The notes below the pieces were generated by a model. It worked only from the letters and a program-made list of their open reading frames with translations. It ran no database searches and was not told the DNA's origin. Positions 1 through 6,384 of a DNA stretch of 8,176 bases are shown here, one piece after another. The stretch's first letter is position 1; each line of letters opens with the position of its first letter. The translations under genes were made by a program, and so were the position numbers. Source of the stretch: Porticoccaceae bacterium (GTDB lineage: Bacteria > Pseudomonadota > Gammaproteobacteria > Pseudomonadales > Porticoccaceae); NCBI GenBank assembly GCA_028822945.1, contig JAPKCN010000080.1, positions 1 through 8,176 of the forward strand, in the 5' to 3' direction.

Positions 1-445
1 CTGCCTGTATTCGAATGGCTACACGTGGTCGGGTAATCCCGTCGCCTGTGCCGCGGCACTCGCTAGTTGGGATATCTTGGAGCGCGAGAAATTACTCCAA
101 CACGTACTCGATTTGGGACCCTATTTCCAAAGACAATTGTGTACGTTAAAAGATAATCCACTGGTCGGAGATGTTCGTGGCGCCGGGCTGATGGCAGCGG
201 TCGAGATGCGTATTCAGGCGTCTAATGATGCAGAGTTATTAGAGCGCGATTATGCGATCGGTGAGATGGTCGATCGCCACTGCCAGGAACTCGGTTTACT
301 GGTGAGGCCGTTCATCAATATTTGTATCATTTCGCCGCCATTGATTATCACTAAGGAGCAGATTGACGACTTGGTTTCGGCCCTGCGCGAGGGTTTAAAG
401 CGAACCTTGGAAGACCTGCGAGAACAGCGTATTTGGGTTGATTGA
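1..445 (+). CDS. Class III PLP aminotransferase, C-terminal part (putrescine:pyruvate aminotransferase-like), 5' truncated by window edge
   Basis: The open frame runs from base 2 to the TGA at 443-445 (147 residues); the start and the catalytic lysine lie upstream of the window. The first residues contain NGYTWSGNPVACAAAL, the class III signature (usually HGYTYSGHPVA) whose Thr contacts the PLP phosphate of the partner subunit. Next come VRGAGLMAAVEM and IISPPLIITKEQIDDLV, the usual small C-terminal domain. From memory, the pattern best fits SpuC-type putrescine/diamine:pyruvate aminotransferases. Such an enzyme would transfer an amino group from putrescine to pyruvate, giving 4-aminobutanal (cyclising to pyrroline) and alanine in the cytoplasm. 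The agmatinase that makes putrescine lies 112 nt downstream on the same strand, which supports this, and the two may be cotranscribed. Class membership is secure; the exact substrate is inferred and another omega-amine is possible. Confidence 0.85.
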   Translation, partial: CLYSNGYTWSGNPVACAAALASWDILEREKLLQHVLDLGPYFQRQLCTLKDNPLVGDVRGAGLMAAVEMRIQASNDAELLERDYAIGEMVDRHCQELGLLVRPFINICIISPPLIITKEQIDDLVSALREGLKRTLEDLREQRIWVD

Positions 446-516
446 AGGGGCGGCAGGAGACAGCCGAGTAGTGCCTTAGAGCGCCACATAACGACTACCA
501 ACGATCTTCAAAATAC

Positions 517-533
517 TCGCGGTTAAGCCGCGA
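517..533. repeat. Short hairpin upstream of speB
   Basis: TCGCGG-TTAAG-CCGCGA is a perfect 6-bp GC-rich stem with a 5-nt loop, 24 nt before the speB start. No T-run follows it, so it is not a standard intrinsic terminator. It could be an mRNA stem in the speB leader or an mRNA processing/stability element between the aminotransferase and speB. The rest of the 446-557 gap shows no clear promoter. Confidence 0.4.
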
Positions 534-557
534 CCATTACATTGAAAGGGTTTACCA

Positions 558-1472
558 ATGTCGGATAATGACACACTCGAAAGCTACTCTATGTTTGCCA
601 ATGTCTACAGTTATATGGGCCTGCCGCTATCGCGCGATGTTATCAGTGCCGATCTAGCGGTATTGGGTATCCCCTATGATCTGGGCACCACTGGTCGCGC
701 AGGAACGCGTCATGGTCCGCGCGCAGTCAGACAGGCATCGGCTAACTTACGCTGGGAAGAAAAGCGCTGGCCGTGGTCGTTCAATGCATTCGAGCGCATG
801 GCTGTGATCGATTATGGTGATCTGGAGTTTGATCCCGGTGAGTCGCACTCTATGGTCGATGCCGTGGTCGATAAGGTCGCCAGTATTCATGCTCAAGGCA
901 GTCGGACACTGGCTATCGGCGGCGATCATTTTATTACCTTACCGCTGTTGCGGGCGGTGCATCAGCAACATGGAGAGTTGGCCTTAGTGCAGTTTGATGC
1001 GCATACGGACACCTATCCAGAGTCTTCTGAGTACGATCATGGCGGCATGTTCTATACGGCACCCAAGGAAGGCATTATCGATCCAAATCAGTCTATTCAG
1101 GTCGGTATCAGAACTGAGTATGAGCCCAGTGAACATGCCTTTGAAGTGATCGATGCGGCCGCTGCCAACGATATGAGCTGTGCCAATATAGCCGCCGCTA
1201 TTAAGCGCCGGGTGGGTAATATGCCGGTTTATCTGACGTTCGATATTGACTGCTTGGACCCGGCTTACGCGCCGGGAACCGGTACGCCGGTGGTCGGCGG
1301 CTTGAGTAGTGATAAGGCGTTAAAGATTCTTCGTGGGTTACAGGGCATCAACATAGTCGCCGCTGATGTGGTAGAGGTGTCGCCATCCTACGACCACGCT
1401 GAGATCACTGCGCTGGCTGCTGCAACTATAGGCTTGGAGTTGATCTACTTGATGGCCGCGGCGGACGACTAA
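558..1472 (+). CDS. speB: Agmatinase (agmatine ureohydrolase)
   Basis: Cytoplasmic ureohydrolase that hydrolyses agmatine to putrescine and urea using a binuclear Mn centre. The 304-residue product is nearly the length of E. coli SpeB (306) and matches it along its whole length from memory, including the N-terminal SGRAG/RHGP block (here TGRAGTRHGP, 45-54). Metal ligands are all present: His124 in GGDHF (121-125), Asp147, His149 and Asp151 in DAHTDTY, and Asp229 and Asp231 in DIDCLDPAYAPGTGTP. The C-terminal VVEVSPSYDHAEITALAAAT block (271-290) is intact. The start is the ATG at 558, seven bases after GAAAGGG (544-550), a good ribosome binding site. It lies 112 nt after the SpuC-like aminotransferase, consistent with an agmatine-to-putrescine-to-aminobutanal route. 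Its stop is 2 nt from the stop of the converging regulator. A guanidinobutyrase activity is the main alternative, but the SpeB-like identity makes agmatinase most likely. Confidence 0.93.
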   Translation: MSDNDTLESYSMFANVYSYMGLPLSRDVISADLAVLGIPYDLGTTGRAGTRHGPRAVRQASANLRWEEKRWPWSFNAFERMAVIDYGDLEFDPGESHSMVDAVVDKVASIHAQGSRTLAIGGDHFITLPLLRAVHQQHGELALVQFDAHTDTYPESSEYDHGGMFYTAPKEGIIDPNQSIQVGIRTEYEPSEHAFEVIDAAAANDMSCANIAAAIKRRVGNMPVYLTFDIDCLDPAYAPGTGTPVVGGLSSDKALKILRGLQGINIVAADVVEVSPSYDHAEITALAAATIGLELIYLMAAADD

Positions 1473-1474
1473 AG

Positions 1475-2584
1475 CTACAACTCGAGTGAGTATTTGTAGA
1501 AATCGGTGTCTCTTTGGTAACCACGGGCCTCATAGAGCGCCTGAGCATTGATGTTGTCGATCGCGGTTTCTAAATCTATGCGCGAGGCGCCGCTATCTCT
1601 GGCTATGCCTTCGGCTTGCTCCATTAGCGCCTTACCCATGCCGCGGTTACGCATACTGGGGTCGACAAACAAGTCGTAAAGAATCCAGATTGGACTGGCA
1701 TCGACACTGCAAAAAGATGCATATAGCTGGGTAAATCCGACTGCCTTTTTGCGTTCAATATCGCCATCCCATGCGATTAAGACAGTCGAACTTGCTGTAC
1801 TGATCCTGTCATGAAGGTAAGTGTTGGCCAATTCTATATTCGCATCCTGCTGATAAAATTGTCGGTACAGATCAAACAGTGGTGCTATGTCGGTAAGATC
1901 ATCGGTAGTCGCGACGCTGATCCTTGTCGGACCATAACTCGACGCAAAGCGTTTGTCTGCGTCTGCCGGCATTGGGCAACACCAGGGAAACACACTGGCT
2001 AAAAAACATCGGCAAACATGCCGAGCGTCGTCTCGGTCATAGTTCTCACCGGCAAATAAGATCTCCTTCCAAACTTCGTCGGTAAGCCCCGAAATTGCGT
2101 TGGCAATCGCTCGGGCGTTAATTTGAGACTGTTTGTTAGCGCGACGAATAATCTGATCGCATAGGCTTAGGATCAGTTTGTAATTTTGTCGGTCGAGGTC
2201 ACCTCGTATGCGCTGATAGTCCTCTCGCCCGCGACTCTCAGAATCGAATGCATGCCATACCGCCATCTTGCGATGCTCTGTAATTTCTGGGTCGAGCGAG
2301 GCGTCAATAATGGTGGCGAGACGCTCGGCAGGATCGGGGCCGGCATTTTTTAATGCCTCGGCGACACTGCGATCGAATTCCTCGGAGACGAAACGTAGAG
2401 TCTCCAGCAGTAGTGTTTCTTTGCTATCGAAATGAAAATTCACAGTACCGGCGGTAACTCCGGCAATCGAACTAATTTTTGCCAGCGTCAACTTTGATAA
2501 TCCATATTCCGCAATCGCGGTAATGGTAGCGTCGATTAAAAGGTTTCGCCGTTCTTTGTGGATGGGCGGATTACTCGTCGACAT
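1475..2584 (-). CDS. TetR/BetI-type transcriptional regulator fused to a GNAT N-acetyltransferase domain
   Basis: One uninterrupted frame encodes 369 residues. Residues 12-60 form a TetR DNA-binding domain with the helix-turn-helix around 32-59 (LTLAKISSIAGVTAGTVNFHF, then DSKETLL). Residues about 75-200 look like the BetI-type ligand-binding domain (AVWHAFDSESRGREDYQRI, ISGLTDEVWKE). After a linker at about 201-220, residues 221-369 form a GNAT domain. It has the acetyl-CoA pyrophosphate loop RNRGMGKA (312-319) after strand ILYDLFVDP, then ETAIDNINAQALYEARGY near the C-terminus. The usual TetR length is about 190-210, so the GNAT half is an addition. The chosen start is the ATG at 2582-2584, where TetR homology begins; AAAAGG lies about 9 nt upstream. 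The frame stays open 54 codons further upstream to 2746, but that stretch is not TetR-like and crosses the neighbour's promoter. It probably controls itself and the divergent aminotransferase. The acetyl acceptor is unknown; a polyamine or omega-amino acid would fit the context. Confidence 0.88.
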   Translation of the reverse strand: MSTSNPPIHKERRNLLIDATITAIAEYGLSKLTLAKISSIAGVTAGTVNFHFDSKETLLLETLRFVSEEFDRSVAEALKNAGPDPAERLATIIDASLDPEITEHRKMAVWHAFDSESRGREDYQRIRGDLDRQNYKLILSLCDQIIRRANKQSQINARAIANAISGLTDEVWKEILFAGENYDRDDARHVCRCFLASVFPWCCPMPADADKRFASSYGPTRISVATTDDLTDIAPLFDLYRQFYQQDANIELANTYLHDRISTASSTVLIAWDGDIERKKAVGFTQLYASFCSVDASPIWILYDLFVDPSMRNRGMGKALMEQAEGIARDSGASRIDLETAIDNINAQALYEARGYQRDTDFYKYSLEL

Positions 2585-2763
2585 GCTTATTAGCCTTTTG
2601 TTATGGATATGTAGGTATGCGCAGATGTGATATATCAATGTGGTCTGAATGACTATCGAATCGGTTAAACACTTGTATAATGGTGTCGGCGGGCTGGCTT
2701 GGCAAGTATTATCACGCGATTGGACGCGTCTTAAGATGGCTCCCACAACTCGCTGGAGAATTT
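2585..2763. promoter_or_regulatory. Divergent control region between the TetR-GNAT gene and the class III aminotransferase
   Basis: This 179-bp gap carries signals for both flanking genes. On the plus strand a perfect TATAAT (2676-2681) lies about 80 nt before the aminotransferase ATG; no convincing -35 is seen 16-18 nt upstream of it. A perfect 10-bp palindrome TGATATATCA lies at 2628-2637. It overlaps a TTGATA (minus strand, 2638-2633) that could be a -35 for the regulator. A second palindrome GACGCGTC lies at 2723-2730, inside ATTGGACGCGTCTTAA, between the TATAAT and the aminotransferase start, where a repressor would block transcription. A TetR-family dimer would bind a palindrome of this kind, but which one is used cannot be decided from the sequence. 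Confidence 0.55.
2666..2675 (+). repeat. TAAACACTTG motif, copy 1
   Basis: This 10-bp sequence lies directly against the TATAAT of the divergent region upstream of the 2764 aminotransferase. An identical 10-mer occurs at 4810-4819 in the other divergent region. Both copies are on the plus strand, facing an aminotransferase gene. It may be a shared regulator half-site. A chance match is also possible. Confidence 0.4.
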
Positions 2764-4179
2764 ATGTCTTATCAATTACCTGGCCCAAAGACTCGAGCAA
2801 AACTTGAGTCTGGACGCGATCTGATGCGTCATGGTTTGCGTTATGACAGCGCGGCTAAGGCATCTGCCGCGCGCGGGTTTATCCCACCGGCACAAATTCT
2901 TGTTGGCCGGGCCGAGGGCGATTTTGTCTGGGATTTGGATGGCAATCGCTATATCGATTTCCAAAATGGCTGGGCAACCAATGCGCTGGGCAATTGTCAT
3001 CCCGAAATTATAGAGGCGGTTCACGCAGCTCACCGACGTTATGGTTATCATTGGGAACATCCGCTACGCTTCGAACTAGCGCAAAAGTTGGCAGACATTA
3101 TGCCTGCTCAGCAACTGCCGCGGTTTACTTTTGAGGTCTCTGGCACCGAGGCTGTTGAGTCAGCGGTACATCTGGCCCTGTGCTACACCCAGCGCCGACA
3201 AATTATCAGTTTTACCTCGTCCTTTCACGGCGCGGGGCTGGGTACCAAGGTTATAAGTGGCTACACCAGCGAGCATAATTTGTACATGGAACCTTGGTCG
3301 GGAGGTGTTATCAAGGCGCCATACCCGCACTCAGAAAATATTCCAGCAAACATGACTCCACAGCAATATATCGATTTTTGCTTGTGGTATCTGGAAAGTC
3401 ATATTCCAAATTATATTGCACCGGCGGACAATATAGCTGCGATTATCGTAGAACCGGGGCTTGCCGAGGGTGGCAATTGGATCCCATCTCTAGATTTTAT
3501 TCAGGGTATTCGTCGAATTTGTGATAAACATGATTGGTTGATGATTGTCGATGAGGTATTGACCGGACTGGGGAGAACTGGACGGATGTGGGGTATCGAG
3601 CACTATGACGTGGTACCCGACATGATGGTGGTTGGCAAAAATCTTTCCGGAGGGATAGAGCCCTGCGCCGGAGTGGCGGCGCGAGATGAGATTCTTGGCG
3701 ACAATCCACGGGCGTCTGCCGGTAGTACTTTCGCCGGTACCCCGGCTGGCTGCGCCGCTGGTCTAAAGACTCTAGAGATATTCGAGCGCGATAATTTGGT
3801 GCTGCGGGCGCAACAACTGACGGCAATCGCCGAACAGCGTATGGCTGGCTGGACCGAGCGATATTCCATCGTCAGCGAGGTGCGTTGCCTAGGATTACTG
3901 ATGGGGATTTCTTTTGCCCATCCAGATCGTGATCAAATGCCGGACGATTACGACGACAGTTGGATTGCGCGCACGGTGCGCAATGAAATGCTGATTAATG
4001 GTGTCTGGGCTATCTGCGACACCGAGCCGACTGTCCGTATGTACCCGGCGCTTAATATGGATAAAAGTATTTTTGTCGAGGCACTGGATGTCGTCGAGGC
4101 GGCGATCCAAACAGTTAATAAAGGCGGCAAGTTGGTGGGTGACTACCCCTCGATACCCAGTGGTGTTACGGGATTCTAA
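2764..4179 (+). CDS. Class III PLP-dependent aminotransferase (omega-amine/amino acid aminotransferase, substrate unknown)
   Basis: A 471-residue fold-type I, class III aminotransferase. The N-terminal domain has FVWDLDGNRYIDF (54-66) and LGNCHPEI (75-82). The PLP site shows SGTEA (126-130), aromatic-His FHG (154-156), Glu230 in IIVEPG, Asp263 in IVDEVLTGLGRTG, the Schiff-base Lys292 in VVGKNLSGG, and Thr322 in STFAGTPAGCAAG. The start is the ATG at 2764, preceded by GGAGAA (2755-2760), a good binding site. An in-frame ATG at 2680 would add 28 non-conserved residues and sits inside the TATAAT, so it is rejected. The C-terminus has an extra tail (about 455-471, GGKLVGDYPSIPSG) beyond the normal fold. 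The gene is divergent from the TetR-GNAT regulator and probably controlled by it. Family-level resemblance is to GABA, acetylornithine and diamine aminotransferases, but I cannot assign the donor. Context suggests GABA, putrescine or another polyamine-derived amine. Confidence 0.88.
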   Translation: MSYQLPGPKTRAKLESGRDLMRHGLRYDSAAKASAARGFIPPAQILVGRAEGDFVWDLDGNRYIDFQNGWATNALGNCHPEIIEAVHAAHRRYGYHWEHPLRFELAQKLADIMPAQQLPRFTFEVSGTEAVESAVHLALCYTQRRQIISFTSSFHGAGLGTKVISGYTSEHNLYMEPWSGGVIKAPYPHSENIPANMTPQQYIDFCLWYLESHIPNYIAPADNIAAIIVEPGLAEGGNWIPSLDFIQGIRRICDKHDWLMIVDEVLTGLGRTGRMWGIEHYDVVPDMMVVGKNLSGGIEPCAGVAARDEILGDNPRASAGSTFAGTPAGCAAGLKTLEIFERDNLVLRAQQLTAIAEQRMAGWTERYSIVSEVRCLGLLMGISFAHPDRDQMPDDYDDSWIARTVRNEMLINGVWAICDTEPTVRMYPALNMDKSIFVEALDVVEAAIQTVNKGGKLVGDYPSIPSGVTGF

Positions 4180-4219
4180 TGATTACGTTTGCAAATAGCC
4201 CAGTTGGTGTAGCCTTGTT

Positions 4220-4767
4220 TTAAAAGCTCGGCGGTGTGCAGGCGCTTATGAGCTCACAGGGTTGTCTGCCAACATTTTTAAAGTGGTGGGGTATGGTACT
4301 TTTAAAATAGTAGGCGTCGCCAGGCTTCAGTATTTTTATCTGCTCCCCGACCTGCACCTGCAGTGTTCCGGACAAAATCATACCGCACTCTTCACCGTCG
4401 TGCACAATGTCATGCTTGCCGGTGTGAGCGCCCGGTTGATAGCACTCTTTCATCATCTGAATGGCTCGATTACCGAGGTGATTACCAATTTGCAGAAAAG
4501 AAACTCCCTTGTCGCCGAGTTCGAGTAGTTTATCAGCGCTAAAAAAACTTGTTCTGAATAGCTGAAATCGTCGGCAAAGAACTCTCCCAGACTGATCGGT
4601 ATACCATTAAGCACTTTTTTTAATGTGCCGACCGTGGGATTTAATGTGCCGGACTCAATTTGCGAGATGGTGGCATTTGCAACCCCAGCAGCCTTGGCTA
4701 GCTGGCGTTGCGATAGGCCGATTTTACTACGGATTTCGCGTAATCGGCGGGCCGTTTCATGCTCCAT
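4220..4767 (-). pseudogene. puuR: PuuR-like XRE-cupin transcriptional regulator, interrupted by a one-base frameshift at a T7 run
   Basis: Two adjoining frames together make one PuuR-like protein. Frame one starts at the ATG 4765-4767, five nt after GAAGAG, and encodes an XRE helix-turn-helix (residues 7-55: RRLREIRSKIGLSQRQLAKAAG, then ATISQIESG). Unshifted, it runs into unrelated residues and stops at 4453. The second frame resumes at SADKLLELGDKGVSF right after the T run and continues through the cupin domain (YQPGAHTGKHDIVHDGEECG, GDAYYFKSTIPHHFKN) to the PuuR-like end ISACTPPSF. Joined by a -1 shift at about residue 76, the product is 182 residues; E. coli PuuR has 185. The 548-nt span is one base short of a multiple of three. 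PuuR represses putrescine-catabolic genes and is released by putrescine, so it may control the divergent omega-aminotransferase at 4978. It may be a real mutation, a homopolymer sequencing error, or translational/transcriptional slippage. Confidence 0.85.
4540..4546 (-). other. U UUU UUA slippery heptamer at the puuR frame junction
   Basis: On the minus strand the run of seven T (4547-4541) followed by A reads gtt-ttt-tta in the upstream frame, giving X XXY YYZ = T TTT TTA in correct register. A -1 slip here makes the next codon AGC and enters exactly the cupin frame. Adding one T would have the same effect. A weak stem (CTCG-GTAAT-CGAG) lies about 60 nt downstream on the minus strand, too far away to be a typical stimulator. 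Confidence 0.6.
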
Positions 4768-4797
4768 GGGCACTCTTCATTAGGTTTTTTTGCTGTG

Positions 4798-4812
4798 TGT
4801 TCAGTATAGTAA
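4798..4812 (-). promoter_or_regulatory. Candidate PuuR-type operator overlapping the regulator's own promoter
   Basis: Read on the minus strand the 15 bases are TTACTATACTGAACA. Compared with the E. coli PuuR box as I recall it (AAAATATAATGAACA), 11 of 15 positions match, including TGAACA at the end. The site overlaps a TATACT (minus strand) that could be the -10 of the puuR-like gene, about 35-40 nt before its ATG. That placement suits autorepression. The E. coli sequence is from memory. Confidence 0.4.
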
Positions 4813-4819
4813 ACACTTG
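4810..4819 (+). repeat. TAAACACTTG motif, copy 2
   Basis: Identical to 2666-2675. Here it overlaps the right edge of the candidate PuuR-like operator and is followed by TTGATA (4817-4822). Copy 1 is followed by TATAAT. Confidence 0.4.
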
Positions 4820-4890
4820 ATAAAAAAAGTCTATATAAATCAGTGTTCTAATATTTTTAGATAACCGCTTGTTTAACATGGCTATCAGGT

Positions 4891-4920
4891 TTTACAGTAC
4901 TACCCAAGAAGTTTTATACC
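4891..4920 (+). promoter_or_regulatory. Possible sigma-70 promoter for the beta-alanine:pyruvate aminotransferase
   Basis: TTTACA (4891-4896, 5/6 to consensus) is separated by 18 nt from TATACC (4915-4920, 4/6). Its -10 ends 57 nt before the ATG at 4978. The match is moderate and other pairings in this AT-rich region are possible. Confidence 0.3.
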
Positions 4921-4977
4921 GCCGTCAGCTATGGCGTGATTCTCAGCCACCTTTAACAGTGTACACATGAGGCAGTT

Positions 4978-6306
4978 ATGCAACGACAGTCTACTGATCT
5001 ATCTATGGATGCCTATTGGATGCCGTTTACCGCGAATCGGGACTTTAAAAAATCGCCGCGGTTAATAGCCTCTGCTCAAGGGCATCATTATATTGCCAAC
5101 GACGGGCGCAAACTCTACGACGGATTTTCTGGCTTGTGGACATCTGGCGTTGGACATTGTCATCCGAAAATAGTCGCAGCGGTGCAGCATCAGGTGGCTG
5201 AAATGGATCTCTGTATGGGCTTTCAGTTGGGCCATAATAAAGCTTTTGAGCTGGCCGAGAAGCTGACGAAACTGGCGCCGGAAGGCCTCGAGCATTGTTT
5301 TTTTACCAATTCTGGGTCGGAGTCGGTGGACACTGCGTTAAAGATCGCCCTCGGCTATCACCGCGCTCGTGGAGATGCCAGTCGCACTCGTTTAATTGGC
5401 CGACAACGGGGCTATCACGGGGTTAACTTTGGCGGTATTTCGGTCGGTGGTATTGGCCCCAATCGCAAGATGTTTAGTGCTAACTTAATCAATGGTGTCG
5501 ATCATCTGCCGCATACCCACAATTTGCAGCACGCGGCCTTTAGTCATGGGCAACCGGAGTGGGGGGCTCATTTAGTCGAGGAGTTGGAAACCTTGGTGAC
5601 ACTCCATGATGCCAGCACCATCGCCGCAGTTATCGTCGAGCCAGTAGCTGGATCGACCGGCATTTTGCCGCCGCCGGTGGGTTATCTCGAGCGTTTGCGC
5701 GAAATTTGTACCCGGCATGGCATCCTGTTGATTTTTGACGAGGTTATCACCGGCTTTGGTCGCATTGGTGCGCCATTTGCAGCGCAGCGCTTTGGCGTGC
5801 TGCCGGATATGATCACCGTTGCCAAGGGGCTAACTAACGGCGTTATTCCAATGGGCGCGGTGTTGGTTAGTGAGAGTATTCATGAGGCATTTATGCATGG
5901 CCCAGAACAGGCGGTAGAGTTGTTTCACGGCTATACTTATTCGGGTCACCCAATTGCCGCCGCCGCTGGTCTGGCTACGCTAGAGGTTTATCGGGAGGAG
6001 GGCAGCTTTGATCAGGCGCGAGCGTTGGAGGCCATGTTTGCAGAGGAAATTCATCAATTTGATCACCACTCTATGGCTATTGATGTGCGCAACTTTGGCC
6101 TTATGGGTGCTGTCGAGTTAGCGTCGAGAGACGGTGCGCCCGGCGCGCGGGGTCTAGAAGTGCATAAGCAGTGTTTTTGGGAAGAGGACTTGGTTATTAG
6201 AAATAGTATGGATATCATTCAGTTCTCTCCGTTTTTGAATTCGCGGCCCGAGGATATTCGCAGCATGTTTGCTGCAGTCAGGCGAGTGATTGAAAAATTA
6301 GCCTGA
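4978..6306 (+). CDS. bauA: Beta-alanine:pyruvate (omega-amino acid:pyruvate) aminotransferase
   Basis: A 442-residue class III aminotransferase that resembles the Pseudomonas omega-amino acid:pyruvate aminotransferase throughout, from memory: DAYWMPFTANRDF (11-23), SGLWTSGVGH (51-60), FFTNSGSES (108-116), GRQRGYHGVNFGG (141-153) and VDHLPHT (174-180). PLP residues are Glu221 (VEPVAGSTG), Asp254 (IFDEVITGFGRIG), Lys283 (VAKGLTNG) and Thr320 (HGYTYSGHP). The expected reaction is beta-alanine plus pyruvate giving malonate semialdehyde plus alanine; family members also accept putrescine, GABA and other omega-amines. GAGG at 4969-4972, five nt before the ATG, supports the start. It is divergent from the PuuR-like gene and followed at 78 nt by an MFS transporter and further on by an aldehyde dehydrogenase, all on one strand. 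The dehydrogenase could remove the semialdehyde product. Confidence 0.85.
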   Translation: MQRQSTDLSMDAYWMPFTANRDFKKSPRLIASAQGHHYIANDGRKLYDGFSGLWTSGVGHCHPKIVAAVQHQVAEMDLCMGFQLGHNKAFELAEKLTKLAPEGLEHCFFTNSGSESVDTALKIALGYHRARGDASRTRLIGRQRGYHGVNFGGISVGGIGPNRKMFSANLINGVDHLPHTHNLQHAAFSHGQPEWGAHLVEELETLVTLHDASTIAAVIVEPVAGSTGILPPPVGYLERLREICTRHGILLIFDEVITGFGRIGAPFAAQRFGVLPDMITVAKGLTNGVIPMGAVLVSESIHEAFMHGPEQAVELFHGYTYSGHPIAAAAGLATLEVYREEGSFDQARALEAMFAEEIHQFDHHSMAIDVRNFGLMGAVELASRDGAPGARGLEVHKQCFWEEDLVIRNSMDIIQFSPFLNSRPEDIRSMFAAVRRVIEKLA

Positions 6307-6384
6307 GTGTGCAAAATTTACCGTGTAGCGGCTCTGGACCGAGGTAATTGCGCGTTGGCGAATGATCATTAGGACTTGAACGCG

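Larger units (their letters stand above)
4768..4977. promoter_or_regulatory. Divergent control region between puuR-like gene and beta-alanine:pyruvate aminotransferase
   Basis: This AT-rich 210-bp gap holds a candidate PuuR-like site (4798-4812), a 10-mer shared with the other divergent region (4810-4819), three GTGTT(C/T) elements (4797-4802 plus, 4816-4811 minus, 4843-4848 plus), a possible minus-strand -10 TATACT (4808-4803) for the regulator and a possible plus-strand promoter (4891-4920). The aminotransferase ribosome binding site GAGG (4969-4972) lies at its end. Confidence 0.5.

Noticed and set aside
2585..2746. Longer start for the TetR-GNAT gene (ATG at 2744-2746, 423 residues)
   Set aside because: The extra 54 residues do not look like TetR sequence, and the stretch covers the promoter signals of the divergent aminotransferase. 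The ATG at 2584 begins just before the DNA-binding domain.
2680..2763. Longer start for the class III aminotransferase at 2680
   Set aside because: That ATG is inside the TATAAT hexamer, and the added 28 residues are unlike the family. The ATG at 2764 has GGAGAA in front of it.
4220..4456. Cupin half as an independent small gene
   Set aside because: Its frame continues PuuR homology upstream of the ATG at 4456 right back to the T7 run, and there is no good binding site before that ATG. It is better read as the second half of one frameshifted gene.
6361..6370. Palindrome AATGATCATT before the MFS gene as an operator
   Set aside because: It is a single AT-rich 10-bp palindrome just before the ribosome binding site, with no second copy and no promoter nearby; chance is as likely.
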